In this document: positions 25,108-33,650 of the stretch, piece by piece | Layout of the letters: each line of letters opens with the position of its first letter | Position numbering within the stretch: the first letter of the stretch is position 1 | DNA from: Bdellovibrio svalbardensis | Lineage (GTDB): Bacteria; Bdellovibrionota; Bdellovibrionia; Bdellovibrionales; Bdellovibrionaceae | DNA length: 64,000 nt | Direction of reading: 5' to 3' | Assembly: GCF_029531655.1 (NCBI RefSeq) | Contig: NZ_JANRMI010000001.1 | Span: 620,001 to 684,000, forward strand | Made by a program: the position numbers and the translations under genes | The notes under the pieces: generated by a model | What the model was told of the DNA's origin: nothing | Databases searched by the model: none | The model's input: the letters and a program-made list of their open reading frames with translations, nothing else

Positions 25108-27909
25108 ATGGTGAAGGGAAAAGGGGTTCAAGGAGTGAACGCTTTACGTAATGTTCTTGTGGCAGGATGCCTGATCTTTAGTCTAGTTCCAGCATTGGCG
25201 GCGTCCGTCAATGGCGCCATTAGTTTTCAAGGTGACACTGTTCATCTTGAGCTTTCGGGGCAACAAAATTGGGACTACGACGTGAAACGCAGTGAAAGCA
25301 AAGGCAAGACTGTTGTTGAGATGACGGTTCCTGCGCTTGATGACAGCACAGTTCAAGCTTTGAATAATTTTAAAAGCGAAATGGTGACTCAAGTTTCAGT
25401 GGATCGCAAAGGTCCCGATGGCAAGTACTTGGTTTACTTCACATTATCCGGTGCCAGCATTGATACTTTTGATTATTTGACGGATCAGCCATCACGTTTG
25501 ATCGTCGACTTTTATGTGAATCCTTCAGCAAAAGCGGATAAGAAATCCGTTGCGAAAAAAGAACCAACAACAAAAGCAGATTCAGCAAAGTCATCGAAAG
25601 CATTGGCTAAAAATAAAACTGATAAAACCAGAACGCCAGCGACTGCGGATGCTCTTGCCATTGCAGATCAAGGTGCTGCGGTCGCTCTAAATGATTCGGC
25701 GGCTCAAAGAGGCATTTTTGATGGTGGCGATCCCAACTACGAACGCTTCACGATCAAGCCTTATGATATTAAGGAAGAGTCAGTCATTCGTGCCAAAGAT
25801 AACTATTATATCCCATTCCCGATGCTTGAGACCCCGGTGTCTTATTGGGAAAAGCTTAAGAACACTCCGACAATTTATGAAATCTCTCCGAAGCCGACGG
25901 ACGAGAATAAGCAAGCTCGATTGCTTCTGACTTTATTTGAAAAGCAAAGATATGCGGTATATCTGAAAACAGTTCAGTGGTTTAAAGAAAAATATCCGAC
26001 GTCGCAATACAACGAAGTCATCGACTTTATGACTGCGGATGTGCACTTGGCTTTGTCACAAGGTGCTGAGCATGCGAAGAGCTATGAAGATGCCATTCAA
26101 AAATATAAAGAAGCTATTGCGAAATATCCTCAATCACCTTTGGCTGAGCGCACGTCTTTAAAGATTGGCTATCTGGCTCTAGAACGTGGTGATAATCTTG
26201 CCGCTCTTCGTCTGTTCAATGAGCATATTGCGAATAAAAACTTTGGCGGCAAAGAGTCCTTGTCCAAAGACCTTGCGCGCATGGGGTCTGGCCTTGCTTA
26301 CATGAGACTGAACAGATGGGAAGATGCGGTTGCTCAGTATGAAGATATCGAAAAAAATTCCATTCATCGTGATTTAAAAGTTGAGGCAGCTTACCGCCGT
26401 GGTGATGTTTGGATCAAAGCAAAGAACTACGCAAAAGCGACTAGCGAATACCAAAATGCATTGAAGAAATATCCTGAAGGTCAAACCTTCTTCCCGAATG
26501 CCTATTACAATCAGGCGGAGTCTTTGTTTGGAATGCAGAAGTATCCGCAAAGTTTGGATTTGTATCGCGAATTTGTAAAAAAATTCCCATCCAGCGAACA
26601 CGCACCATTTGCGATGACTCGCATGGGTGAATTGCTGGAAATCCTGGGCGCGGATAAGTCTCGCGTGATGGGCGCCTATCTTGAAACTTATTTCCGCTAT
26701 GGTGAAAATCCAAGTGCGGTGATTTCACGTTTGCGTCTGCTGTCAACCCGTATGAAGGGCATGAAACCAAAAGAGACGGATAATGCAGTAAAAGAAATCA
26801 TGTCTTTGGCAAAGAAAGTGGATCTTCCAAATATCGAACAATTCGCAACTGTCATGGTGGCGGATGGTTACACCCAACGTGGTGAATTTGATAAATCTAT
26901 TTCACTGCTTTCAAAATACTACAAAGAGCATCCAACGAGCGTTGATATTCCTTTGATGACTCAAAGGATTGTGACCAATATCAACAACAAGCTGGAAGAT
27001 CAGGTCAATGATGGAAACTTTATTGGCGCGTTGAAAACGCACAATCAATATTCTGACAGCTGGTTGAAAAACTCAAAACGTCTGGATACAAAATTCAATG
27101 TCGGCCGCGCCTTTGAAATGGCCGGAGTCCCGATTGAATCTGAAAAGTATTATAAAGATGTCCTAAATAGAGTTTATGCGATTCGTGGAACTCCGGAAGC
27201 AAAAGAGATCAGTGTTAAAGAACGAGTTCCTACAGAAGATGAGTTGAATCTGCGCCTTGCTGCGGTTTCCACGAACGAGCAGAAATACAATCAAGCCTAT
27301 GAGTACCTTAAGAATGTAAAGACTCCGGAAAAACTTTCTGAGTTGGAACAGATTGAGCGCGTGAATATCGCAGTTCGTCTTTTGGAAAGACGCGGAGATA
27401 ATGAGTCAGCTATTCGTTATTTGGGCGAGTTGCTTCGCACTTGGAAAGGCCAACCGGAACTTGTCGCGGAACCTTACTTGAAATTGGCGGAACTGCAAAT
27501 CAAACAAGGCAAAAAAGATGAGGCCCTTCAGGCTTTGGGCATGATTGATAAGCTTTCGAAAGATTCTGACCACGTTTCACCGGTCGTTCATGCGAAAGCA
27601 CTGGAATCAATGGGTGATATCTACTTGGCAAAGAACTCCAAAGATCAGGCGATTGATGCTTATCAAACGCTTTTGGAAAAATACGAACAGACGCGTCCGT
27701 TGTCGTCAATTCGCTATAAGTTGGGTCAAATTTATTTCAAACGCGGCGACATGCAATTGGCTGCCGAAACTTGGAATGAATTTAAAGGGGAGAAAAGTGG
27801 TTTCTGGAAGAACTTAGCCCAGGAACAGCTTAAGAACTCTGAATGGCGCGATGGTTATAAGAAATATATTAAACGTATCCCAGCAATGTCTGAAAAAGAA
27901 AGTAAGTAG
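25108..27909 (+). CDS. Exported TPR-repeat protein at the head of the flagellar operon
   Basis: Protein of about 933 aa. ATG 25108 is used; GTG 25135 (AAGGGG 8 nt upstream) gives a tighter signal peptide (NALRNVLVAGCLIFSLVPALA) and is equally possible. The first 120 mature residues form a beta domain resembling AMIN (VHLELSGQQNWDYDV, DQPSRLIVDFYV). A Lys/Ala/Thr-rich linker follows, then a long series of TPR-like repeats (YEDAIQKYKEAIAKYPQSPLAE, YAKATSEYQNALKKYPEGQ, YPQSLDLYREFVKKFPSS, QAIDAYQTLLEKYEQ). AMIN domains bind envelope polymers and TPRs bind proteins. It is 8 nt upstream of the AAA+ gene and so probably part of the flagellar operon. Confidence 0.85.
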   Translation: MVKGKGVQGVNALRNVLVAGCLIFSLVPALAASVNGAISFQGDTVHLELSGQQNWDYDVKRSESKGKTVVEMTVPALDDSTVQALNNFKSEMVTQVSVDRKGPDGKYLVYFTLSGASIDTFDYLTDQPSRLIVDFYVNPSAKADKKSVAKKEPTTKADSAKSSKALAKNKTDKTRTPATADALAIADQGAAVALNDSAAQRGIFDGGDPNYERFTIKPYDIKEESVIRAKDNYYIPFPMLETPVSYWEKLKNTPTIYEISPKPTDENKQARLLLTLFEKQRYAVYLKTVQWFKEKYPTSQYNEVIDFMTADVHLALSQGAEHAKSYEDAIQKYKEAIAKYPQSPLAERTSLKIGYLALERGDNLAALRLFNEHIANKNFGGKESLSKDLARMGSGLAYMRLNRWEDAVAQYEDIEKNSIHRDLKVEAAYRRGDVWIKAKNYAKATSEYQNALKKYPEGQTFFPNAYYNQAESLFGMQKYPQSLDLYREFVKKFPSSEHAPFAMTRMGELLEILGADKSRVMGAYLETYFRYGENPSAVISRLRLLSTRMKGMKPKETDNAVKEIMSLAKKVDLPNIEQFATVMVADGYTQRGEFDKSISLLSKYYKEHPTSVDIPLMTQRIVTNINNKLEDQVNDGNFIGALKTHNQYSDSWLKNSKRLDTKFNVGRAFEMAGVPIESEKYYKDVLNRVYAIRGTPEAKEISVKERVPTEDELNLRLAAVSTNEQKYNQAYEYLKNVKTPEKLSELEQIERVNIAVRLLERRGDNESAIRYLGELLRTWKGQPELVAEPYLKLAELQIKQGKKDEALQALGMIDKLSKDSDHVSPVVHAKALESMGDIYLAKNSKDQAIDAYQTLLEKYEQTRPLSSIRYKLGQIYFKRGDMQLAAETWNEFKGEKSGFWKNLAQEQLKNSEWRDGYKKYIKRIPAMSEKESK

Positions 27910-27917
27910 GAGAGTGG

Positions 27918-28757
27918 ATGTCGTACTTTGATTTTGATGCATTACACATCGAAGACAGAAAAATGAACGAGGCGAAACAGTTGAGCCTTCAGTTGGCGCC
28001 AACTCAAGCCAGTCTTCTGATTGTTGGTGACGCGGGTGTGGGTAAAACAAGCTTGGCTCGTTATATCTATACAAAAAGCCGTTCTCCGCGTCTTTATGTT
28101 TTGGAATGCAGAAACCCCGGTGGTTTTGATTTTTCAAGAGTCGACGGCGGAACGTTGATGATTGAAGACCTGGATTGCGCTTCATCGGCTTTGCAAACTG
28201 AGTTGATGAAATTGGCAGAACGTACGGATGGAACAAAACCTCGTTTCATTTCGACATCACGCCGTGATTTGCGTGCAATGGTAAAGCAAGATCAGTTCCG
28301 TCAGGATTTGTTCTATAAAGTTGCCGTTGTTCATTTGGAGCTTCCTCGTTTGGAAGATCGTTCAGTGGATTTCCAGAATATTGTGAATTTTATTTTGGAA
28401 GTTTCACAAATCATGCACGGTAAGAGTGGCTTGCGCTTGGCCGCCGATGCCTATTCCCGTTTGAATTCATGGAATTGGCCGGGAAATATTCGCGAACTTG
28501 AAAATGTGATTGAGCGCTCTGTGGTTCTTGCAAAAAATTCAACGATTGGCCCTGAAGCTATTCAGTTTGAGGCCGTCGCTGAGGATATGTCGGTGGATTT
28601 TGCTCCCGGAATGTCCCTTTCTGAGGTTGAGAAGCGTCTCATCTTACAGACCTTGGAACTGACGGCGCAGAATCGCACCCGTGCAGCTCAAATGTTGGGA
28701 ATTAGTATCAGAACTCTGAGAAACAAACTCAATGAATACAAGGAGAGTGTCGTATGA
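27918..28757 (+). CDS. Degenerate sigma-54 activator-like AAA+ protein (no GAFTGA loop)
   Basis: Protein of 279 aa with the plan of a sigma-54 enhancer-binding protein but without its receiver and its sigma-54 contact loop. Walker A is GDAGVGKTS near residues 38-46. Only about 30 residues later comes DGGTLMIEDLD, the Walker B block, with Glu-Asp where the family has Asp-Glu. The GAFTGA loop and its flanking helix are absent. Sensor I (FISTSRRDL), the arginine-finger region (FRQDLFYKV), sensor II (WPGNIRELENVIERS) and a C-terminal Fis helix-turn-helix (RTRAAQMLGISIRTLRNKL) are kept. The flgB ATG overlaps its stop (ATGA). It may be a DNA-binding modulator rather than a true sigma-54 activator. 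Confidence 0.88.
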   Translation: MSYFDFDALHIEDRKMNEAKQLSLQLAPTQASLLIVGDAGVGKTSLARYIYTKSRSPRLYVLECRNPGGFDFSRVDGGTLMIEDLDCASSALQTELMKLAERTDGTKPRFISTSRRDLRAMVKQDQFRQDLFYKVAVVHLELPRLEDRSVDFQNIVNFILEVSQIMHGKSGLRLAADAYSRLNSWNWPGNIRELENVIERSVVLAKNSTIGPEAIQFEAVAEDMSVDFAPGMSLSEVEKRLILQTLELTAQNRTRAAQMLGISIRTLRNKLNEYKESVV

Positions 28758-29167
28758 GTGGTGATCTTTTCGATAAAACCACAAATGCCTTAGCGACTTC
28801 CATGCGCATGAGGCAGCTTCGTCACAATGTGACGTCTTCGAACATCGCGAACGCAGAGACTCCGGGATACCATGCGAAAAAAATGGATTTCGAAGAGGCT
28901 TTGGGGCGCGCTCTGGACATGGATGGCGCAAACGGTCTGAGCACTAGCAGCAAAGAGCACTTTGCAGTGGGTGGTGTATCCGTTGCCAAGACCCGTCCCG
29001 ATATTTACGAGAACCCTGAAGGGGCCGTGAATAATGACGGTAATACCGTAGACCTTGAGAAAGAAATGTCGGCTTTGTCAGAGAATGCGATCATGTACAA
29101 AACGGCACTTCAATTGATCAATAAAAAAATGGCGGCACTTAAATACGCAGCGGGCGACGGTCGGTAG
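28754..29167 (+). CDS. flgB: Flagellar basal-body rod protein FlgB
   Basis: Proximal rod subunit of the flagellum, 137 aa, normal length. The N-terminal rod signature is RHNVTSSNIANAETPGYHAKKMDFEEAL and the C-terminal helix is VDLEKEMSALSENAIMYKTA. It is exported by the flagellar type III system. Its ATG overlaps the stop of the AAA+ gene, with AGGAGAG upstream, indicating translational coupling. First of the structural genes in the operon. Confidence 0.96.
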   Translation: MSGDLFDKTTNALATSMRMRQLRHNVTSSNIANAETPGYHAKKMDFEEALGRALDMDGANGLSTSSKEHFAVGGVSVAKTRPDIYENPEGAVNNDGNTVDLEKEMSALSENAIMYKTALQLINKKMAALKYAAGDGR

Positions 29168-29188
29168 ATTTTTTAATAGGAGGCCAGG

Positions 29189-29632
29189 ATGGCTGACTTT
29201 TTAACTGGTATGAGAATTAGCAGTAGTGGTATGGCAGCGCAAAGAATGCGCATGAATACCATTGCCAGCAATATTGCGAACATTAATACCACCCAGACTC
29301 CGGAGGGTGGCCCCTATCGCAGAAAAGACGTGGTCTTTGAAGCGATGCCTGATGCCAAAAATTTTGGCGAAATCATTACGGGCTCGGACCCTCATGGAAA
29401 CATGCAGCGGGTCCAGGTCAGCGATGTGATCTCGGATCGCAAGGCGCCATTGTTGAAGTATGAGCCGGATCATCCTGATGCAAATCCAGATGGTTACGTG
29501 GCTTATCCTAATATCAACCTCATGGAAGAGATGACCAATATGATACAGTCATCGCGTTCTTACGAGGCAAACGTCTCTGCTTTGCAGGCGTCAAAAGATA
29601 TGGCCATGAGCGCTTTGGAGATAGGAAGATAG
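29189..29632 (+). CDS. flgC: Flagellar basal-body rod protein FlgC
   Basis: Proximal rod subunit of 147 aa. The rod-family motif MRMNTIASNIANINTTQTPEGGPYRRKDVVFEA is at the N-terminus, and NINLMEEMTNMIQSSRSYEANVSAL near the C-terminus is typical. AGGAGG lies just upstream of the ATG. It is 21 nt downstream of flgB in the same operon. Confidence 0.96.
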   Translation: MADFLTGMRISSSGMAAQRMRMNTIASNIANINTTQTPEGGPYRRKDVVFEAMPDAKNFGEIITGSDPHGNMQRVQVSDVISDRKAPLLKYEPDHPDANPDGYVAYPNINLMEEMTNMIQSSRSYEANVSALQASKDMAMSALEIGR

Positions 29633-29706
29633 TTCCTAGACCTGGCTAAAAAAGCAGGAATTTTAACAACGTTTAGATTACTATTTTATTAGGGAGAGGT
29701 GAAGCC

Positions 29707-30042
29707 ATGGAAGGTTTTACGGTATCAAATGCCAATAGATTTCTCGACACTGGAAACATCCGTGATTCCAAGTCTTTGTCTGTCGAGGGACCTTCATCGA
29801 TTAGTTCTACATCAGATACTGGTAAGAGCTTCGCCGACACTTTGAAAGATGCTGTTAGTTCTGTGAATGAGTTGCAAAAGTCTTCTGACACTTTTGCTCA
29901 GAACGTTGCCACAGGAAAAACAGATGACGTCGCTGGTGCGATGATCGCCGCTGAAAGAGCGGACATCGCGCTGAGAGTGATGGTTCAAGTACGTAACAAG
30001 ATCATTGATGCGTATTCTGAAGTTATGAAAATGCAAGTGTGA
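29707..30042 (+). CDS. fliE: Flagellar hook-basal body protein FliE
   Basis: Small protein of 111 aa that joins the MS ring to the rod. The C-terminal family signature is present: SFADTLKDAVSSVNELQKSSDTFAQNVATG followed by AMIAAERADIALRVMVQVRNKIIDAYSEVMKMQ. The N-terminal 35 residues are Ser-rich and variable, as usual. GGGAGAGG lies about 8 nt upstream. The 74-bp gap from flgC has no hairpin. Confidence 0.95.
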   Translation: MEGFTVSNANRFLDTGNIRDSKSLSVEGPSSISSTSDTGKSFADTLKDAVSSVNELQKSSDTFAQNVATGKTDDVAGAMIAAERADIALRVMVQVRNKIIDAYSEVMKMQV

Positions 30043-30081
30043 TTTACTGATTGTTTGATTTGTAGTTTGAGTATGTTTGCC

Positions 30082-30102
30082 CACTCTGAAGGATTCGGAG
30101 TG
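30082..30102 (+). promoter_or_regulatory. Hairpin between fliE and fliF
   Basis: 9-bp stem CACTCTGAA/TTCGGAGTG with one G-U pair and a GGA loop. No T-run follows, so it is more likely an mRNA processing or stability element than a terminator. It ends 23 nt before the fliF start. Confidence 0.4.
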
Positions 30103-30125
30103 TTGACAAGAGGGTAGGGGTTACC

Positions 30126-31778
30126 TTGAACAAGATTTTCGGTGGATTGGTTGTCCAGTTTCGTGAGTTCTTTAAGAATCTCGGTCCAACCAAGAGGCTT
30201 TCAGTTATTGCAGTTTCTGTCATTGCCCTTGTGGCCTTGTCCACGATGTTTTTCATGGCGTCGGGTAAGGACTATGTACCTCTTTTTACAAATATCCCGA
30301 CAGAGCAAGTTTCGACAATCGTAGCGAAGTTGAATGAAAAAAATATTCCATTCCAACTTCGTGATGGTGGCAAGACAGTAGCGATCCCTAAAGAACTTTT
30401 GGCTTCGACCCAAATGACTTTGATGGCAGAGATTGGCTCGCCAAAAATGGGAAATATCGGTCTTGAGCTTTTCGATAAGCAGGATTTCGGTGTAAATTCT
30501 TACGCTCAAAAGATCAATTATCAAAGAGCCCTTCAAGGTGAGTTGATGAGAGCGATCAACACTTTGACAGCGGTTAAGCAATCAAAAGTGATCTTGGCTC
30601 TTCCAGCAAAAAAGACTTTCCTTGAGGATGGTGGACAGGCGTCTGCTTCGGTGGTTGTTGAGCTGCACCAGGGCAAAGAGCTGAACGCGGACCAAGTTCG
30701 TGGTATTCGCTATTTGGTGGCGAATGCTGTTGAAGGCATGGATCCGGATAAAGTTGCCGTACTTGATGAACGCGGAAAAGTTTTGACTCGTGCTTCAGAC
30801 GGTTCAACGGGTGGTTCGAATGAACTCATGGATCTGAAAGCTAAAGTAGAGCGCGACTTTGAAGAGCGTATTGAAGACATTCTTTCTAAAGTTGTAGGTC
30901 ACGCCAAAGTTGTCGCAAAAGTAAATGCCACTTTAAATCATCGAGTCATTTCTTCAGTGGAAGAAATGGTGGACCCGGATAAAACCGCGATCAAATCGCA
31001 ACAATCTGAAGAAGAGTCTTTGGATGGAGCCAGAACAAATCCTTCCGGTGTCCCAGGGTCTCGTTCCAATATTCCAGGGGCTGAAGATAACAACGGCCAA
31101 GTTGGATTTAAACAAGATGTTAAAAAAGAGTTGAAAACGATCAACTACGAAGTTCCTAAGACCGTTCGTAATATCAAAGAGACCGCTGGTAATTTGGAGC
31201 GCGTGAGCGTTGCCGTTGTGGTTGACGGCGTTGCTGTAACGACAACGAAGCCAGATGGTACAACGGAAACGAAATGGCAGCCTCGTTCTGCTGAAGAAGT
31301 TAAGAAGTACGAAGACCTCGTAAAGAATGCTATTGGGTTTAAAGCTGAACGTGGTGACAGCGTAAAAATTGAAACGATTCAGTTCCAACCGGAAGACTTC
31401 TCTGAAGCAGAAAAAATCCTGACGACACTAGAGCGTAAAAAGTTGATCCACGCTTTGTTCAAGTGGGCTTTGTTGGGCTTCTCTTTGGCATTGTTCTTCT
31501 TCATCGTCGTCCGTCCATTTATGCAATGGATTACCGATAGTTTCCAGGACTCTGTGGAGGAAATGTTGCCTCGTACAATTGAAGAACTAGAAGAATTGCA
31601 ATCCGTTGATAGTACGCTTCCTGGTATGTCCACAGCTCTTCCTGTTTTGCAGGAATCTATTGATCCAGAAAAAGCGGAAAGTGAATTGCTCAAAGATCGC
31701 ATCATGGCCACGATGGGCCGCGATGAAGAGAAAGCTGCAAATGCCTTTGGTATGTGGCTGGTTAGGAAGGATGGCTAA
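30126..31778 (+). CDS. fliF: Flagellar MS-ring protein FliF
   Basis: Inner-membrane ring protein of 550 aa with a TTG start preceded by AGGGG. Membrane helices lie near residues 22-42 and 440-460 (ALFKWALLGFSLALFFFIVV). Between them is the large periplasmic ring-building part (YVPLFTNIPTEQVSTIVAKLNEKNIPFQL, DFGVNSYAQKINYQRALQGELMRAINTL). The C-terminal tail that binds FliG is present. Its stop overlaps the fliG ATG by one base, so the pair is coupled, as expected for proteins of fixed stoichiometry. Confidence 0.96.
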   Translation: MNKIFGGLVVQFREFFKNLGPTKRLSVIAVSVIALVALSTMFFMASGKDYVPLFTNIPTEQVSTIVAKLNEKNIPFQLRDGGKTVAIPKELLASTQMTLMAEIGSPKMGNIGLELFDKQDFGVNSYAQKINYQRALQGELMRAINTLTAVKQSKVILALPAKKTFLEDGGQASASVVVELHQGKELNADQVRGIRYLVANAVEGMDPDKVAVLDERGKVLTRASDGSTGGSNELMDLKAKVERDFEERIEDILSKVVGHAKVVAKVNATLNHRVISSVEEMVDPDKTAIKSQQSEEESLDGARTNPSGVPGSRSNIPGAEDNNGQVGFKQDVKKELKTINYEVPKTVRNIKETAGNLERVSVAVVVDGVAVTTTKPDGTTETKWQPRSAEEVKKYEDLVKNAIGFKAERGDSVKIETIQFQPEDFSEAEKILTTLERKKLIHALFKWALLGFSLALFFFIVVRPFMQWITDSFQDSVEEMLPRTIEELEELQSVDSTLPGMSTALPVLQESIDPEKAESELLKDRIMATMGRDEEKAANAFGMWLVRKDG

Positions 31779-32812
31779 TGAAACTTCATAGAGCCGAGAA
31801 TATCGAGTATGAGAATCTAAAGGGCTTTGATAAAGCCGCAATCCTTATTAACTATCTGGGCCGCGATGCGGTGAAGGTTCTTTTGCGCCGTATGGATGAT
31901 GCGGACATTCGCAAGCTGATCAATCAGATGAGCAAGCTGCGTGTCGTTCCAGTTCACGTGACAAAGCGTGTGTTGGAAGAGTTCTATGAAATGATCTCTG
32001 AGACTGAAGATTATATCTTCTCTGAAAGTATCTCTGCGAAAGATACCATCGTCGACGCCCTCGGTGAAGAAAGAGCCCGCGGTATCCTTGGGGGTTTGAA
32101 TATTACTTCCGGTGGTTCGCGTTCTTTGGAATCTTTGGAGATGGTCGATGCGAAATCATTGGCGACCTTCCTGGTGAATGAGCATCCACAAACTGTGGCT
32201 GTGATCTTGGCGCATCTTGAGCCCGAGAAAAAAGGTGAGGTTCTTAAACGTCTTCCAGAAGCTCTTCAAGCCGAAGTGGTTCTGCGTATGGCAAACCTTG
32301 AACACGTCGATCCAGAGCTTATTGCCGAGATCGATCGTGTGTTGAAAAATCAATTATCAAATACCGCAACAGTCGAGCAGGCAAGTTTGGGCGGCGTTCA
32401 ACCAGTGGCCGAAATGCTCAACGTTATGGACAAGAACACAGAGACTGCGATCATGTCTCGCCTGGAAGAGAAAGATCCTCTTTTGGCGGAAGAGATTCGC
32501 AAACTTATGTTCGTCTTCGACGACATCGTCAAAATCGACGACCGTGGAATTCAAACTCTTCTCAAAGAGGTTCCGAACGACAAACTTCTTCTCGCTCTCA
32601 AAACTTCGAGCGAAGAGATCCGCGTCAAGGTCTTCAAGAATATCTCTGCTCGTGCGGCCGAGATGTTGCGCGAAGACTTGTCAAACATGGGACCTTCTCG
32701 TTTGTCAGACGTCGAGTCTGCACAACAAGAGATCGTCAATGCGGCTCGTCGCCTAGAGGCGGAAGGCAAAATCCTAATTGCAAGAGGCGGTTCAGAAGAT
32801 GCCATGGTCTAA
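31778..32812 (+). CDS. fliG: Flagellar motor switch protein FliG
   Basis: Rotor protein of 344 aa at the MS/C-ring boundary; it transmits torque and sets direction. The middle domain contains NEHPQTVAVILAHLEPEKKGEVLKRLPE, including the EHPQ motif. The C-terminal torque domain is recognisable (MFVFDDIVKIDDRGIQTLLKEV with its charged residues, then AAEMLREDLSNMGPSRLSDVE). Full length and not degenerate. The start of fliH lies inside its last codons. Confidence 0.96.
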   Translation: MKLHRAENIEYENLKGFDKAAILINYLGRDAVKVLLRRMDDADIRKLINQMSKLRVVPVHVTKRVLEEFYEMISETEDYIFSESISAKDTIVDALGEERARGILGGLNITSGGSRSLESLEMVDAKSLATFLVNEHPQTVAVILAHLEPEKKGEVLKRLPEALQAEVVLRMANLEHVDPELIAEIDRVLKNQLSNTATVEQASLGGVQPVAEMLNVMDKNTETAIMSRLEEKDPLLAEEIRKLMFVFDDIVKIDDRGIQTLLKEVPNDKLLLALKTSSEEIRVKVFKNISARAAEMLREDLSNMGPSRLSDVESAQQEIVNAARRLEAEGKILIARGGSEDAMV

Positions 32813-33650
32813 TAGCGGCTCTAACAGCGGATCAGGTAGTGGTGTTGGCAGCAGCAACACTAGAAATGGTTCTCAAATCCGTAAGGCAAAGTCGGTTCTA
32901 TCCAAAGAATTGGCTGATGAGTCGGTTTTGGATTTTGTACCAATGCGCTTTGATTTGGGTACGCCGAATCAAGCCATGCAGTACATTAATGAAAAACAAC
33001 GCGGTTCTGATTTCCGCATGAACGATGCCGTTCGTGTTCAGACTGGCGTTGACCAAGTTGAAAAAGTAAATGAAGAAGAAAAAGTTGAGGCAGCAGCCCT
33101 TGAAAAGCTTAAAGAGATTCAAGAGCAAGCTTATCAACAGGCTTATGAGCTAGGCCTTGAAGAGGGTCGCAAAGAGGCCTTCGAAAAGGTGTCCGCTGAA
33201 ATTGCGGAACGCATGGGTTCATTGGATCAGCTTCTTCTGGGCGTGAAAGAATTGAAGACAGAGATGGCTTCTTTCAATGAATCGCATTTGATGAAGTTGG
33301 TATTCCAGATGGCAGCGCGCATTGCGAAAACCCAGTTGGAAGGCAATAACGAAGCGATGGTGCAGATCCTTCGCGATGCGGTCGGCTTGGCTCAGGATGA
33401 AGAAGAGATCACGGTCCATGTTTCTCAGTCTCAATTCGAATTCCTTGAGGAATTGAAAAAAGAAACCAGTCGCGAATTTGAATTTACCAAAAAGATCCGT
33501 TTTGAACCCCATGCCGACGTCAATGATGGCGGCTGCATCGTAGAGACGAATTATGGGGAAGTCGATGCCCGTGTTGAACAACGGGTGCAACAACTTTGGA
33601 CAACTCTTTCTGAAAATATGCCTAAGGTAAAACCTAGGATTGCAGTCTAA
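32799..33650 (+). CDS. fliH: Flagellar export regulator FliH
   Basis: Cytosolic stator-like partner of the export ATPase FliI, 283 aa. The first 20 residues are an unusual Ser/Gly/Asn-rich tail. The central coiled coil with a Gln/Glu-rich segment (LKEIQEQAYQQAYELGLEEGRKEAFEK, a GxxxG-like region) and the C-terminal FliH/HrpE domain (AARIAKTQLEGNNEAMVQILRDAVGLA) are clear. Start 32799 has AGAGGCGG 8 nt upstream and overlaps fliG by 14 nt. Its stop overlaps the fliI ATG by one base. Confidence 0.9.
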   Translation: MPWSNSGSNSGSGSGVGSSNTRNGSQIRKAKSVLSKELADESVLDFVPMRFDLGTPNQAMQYINEKQRGSDFRMNDAVRVQTGVDQVEKVNEEEKVEAAALEKLKEIQEQAYQQAYELGLEEGRKEAFEKVSAEIAERMGSLDQLLLGVKELKTEMASFNESHLMKLVFQMAARIAKTQLEGNNEAMVQILRDAVGLAQDEEEITVHVSQSQFEFLEELKKETSREFEFTKKIRFEPHADVNDGGCIVETNYGEVDARVEQRVQQLWTTLSENMPKVKPRIAV

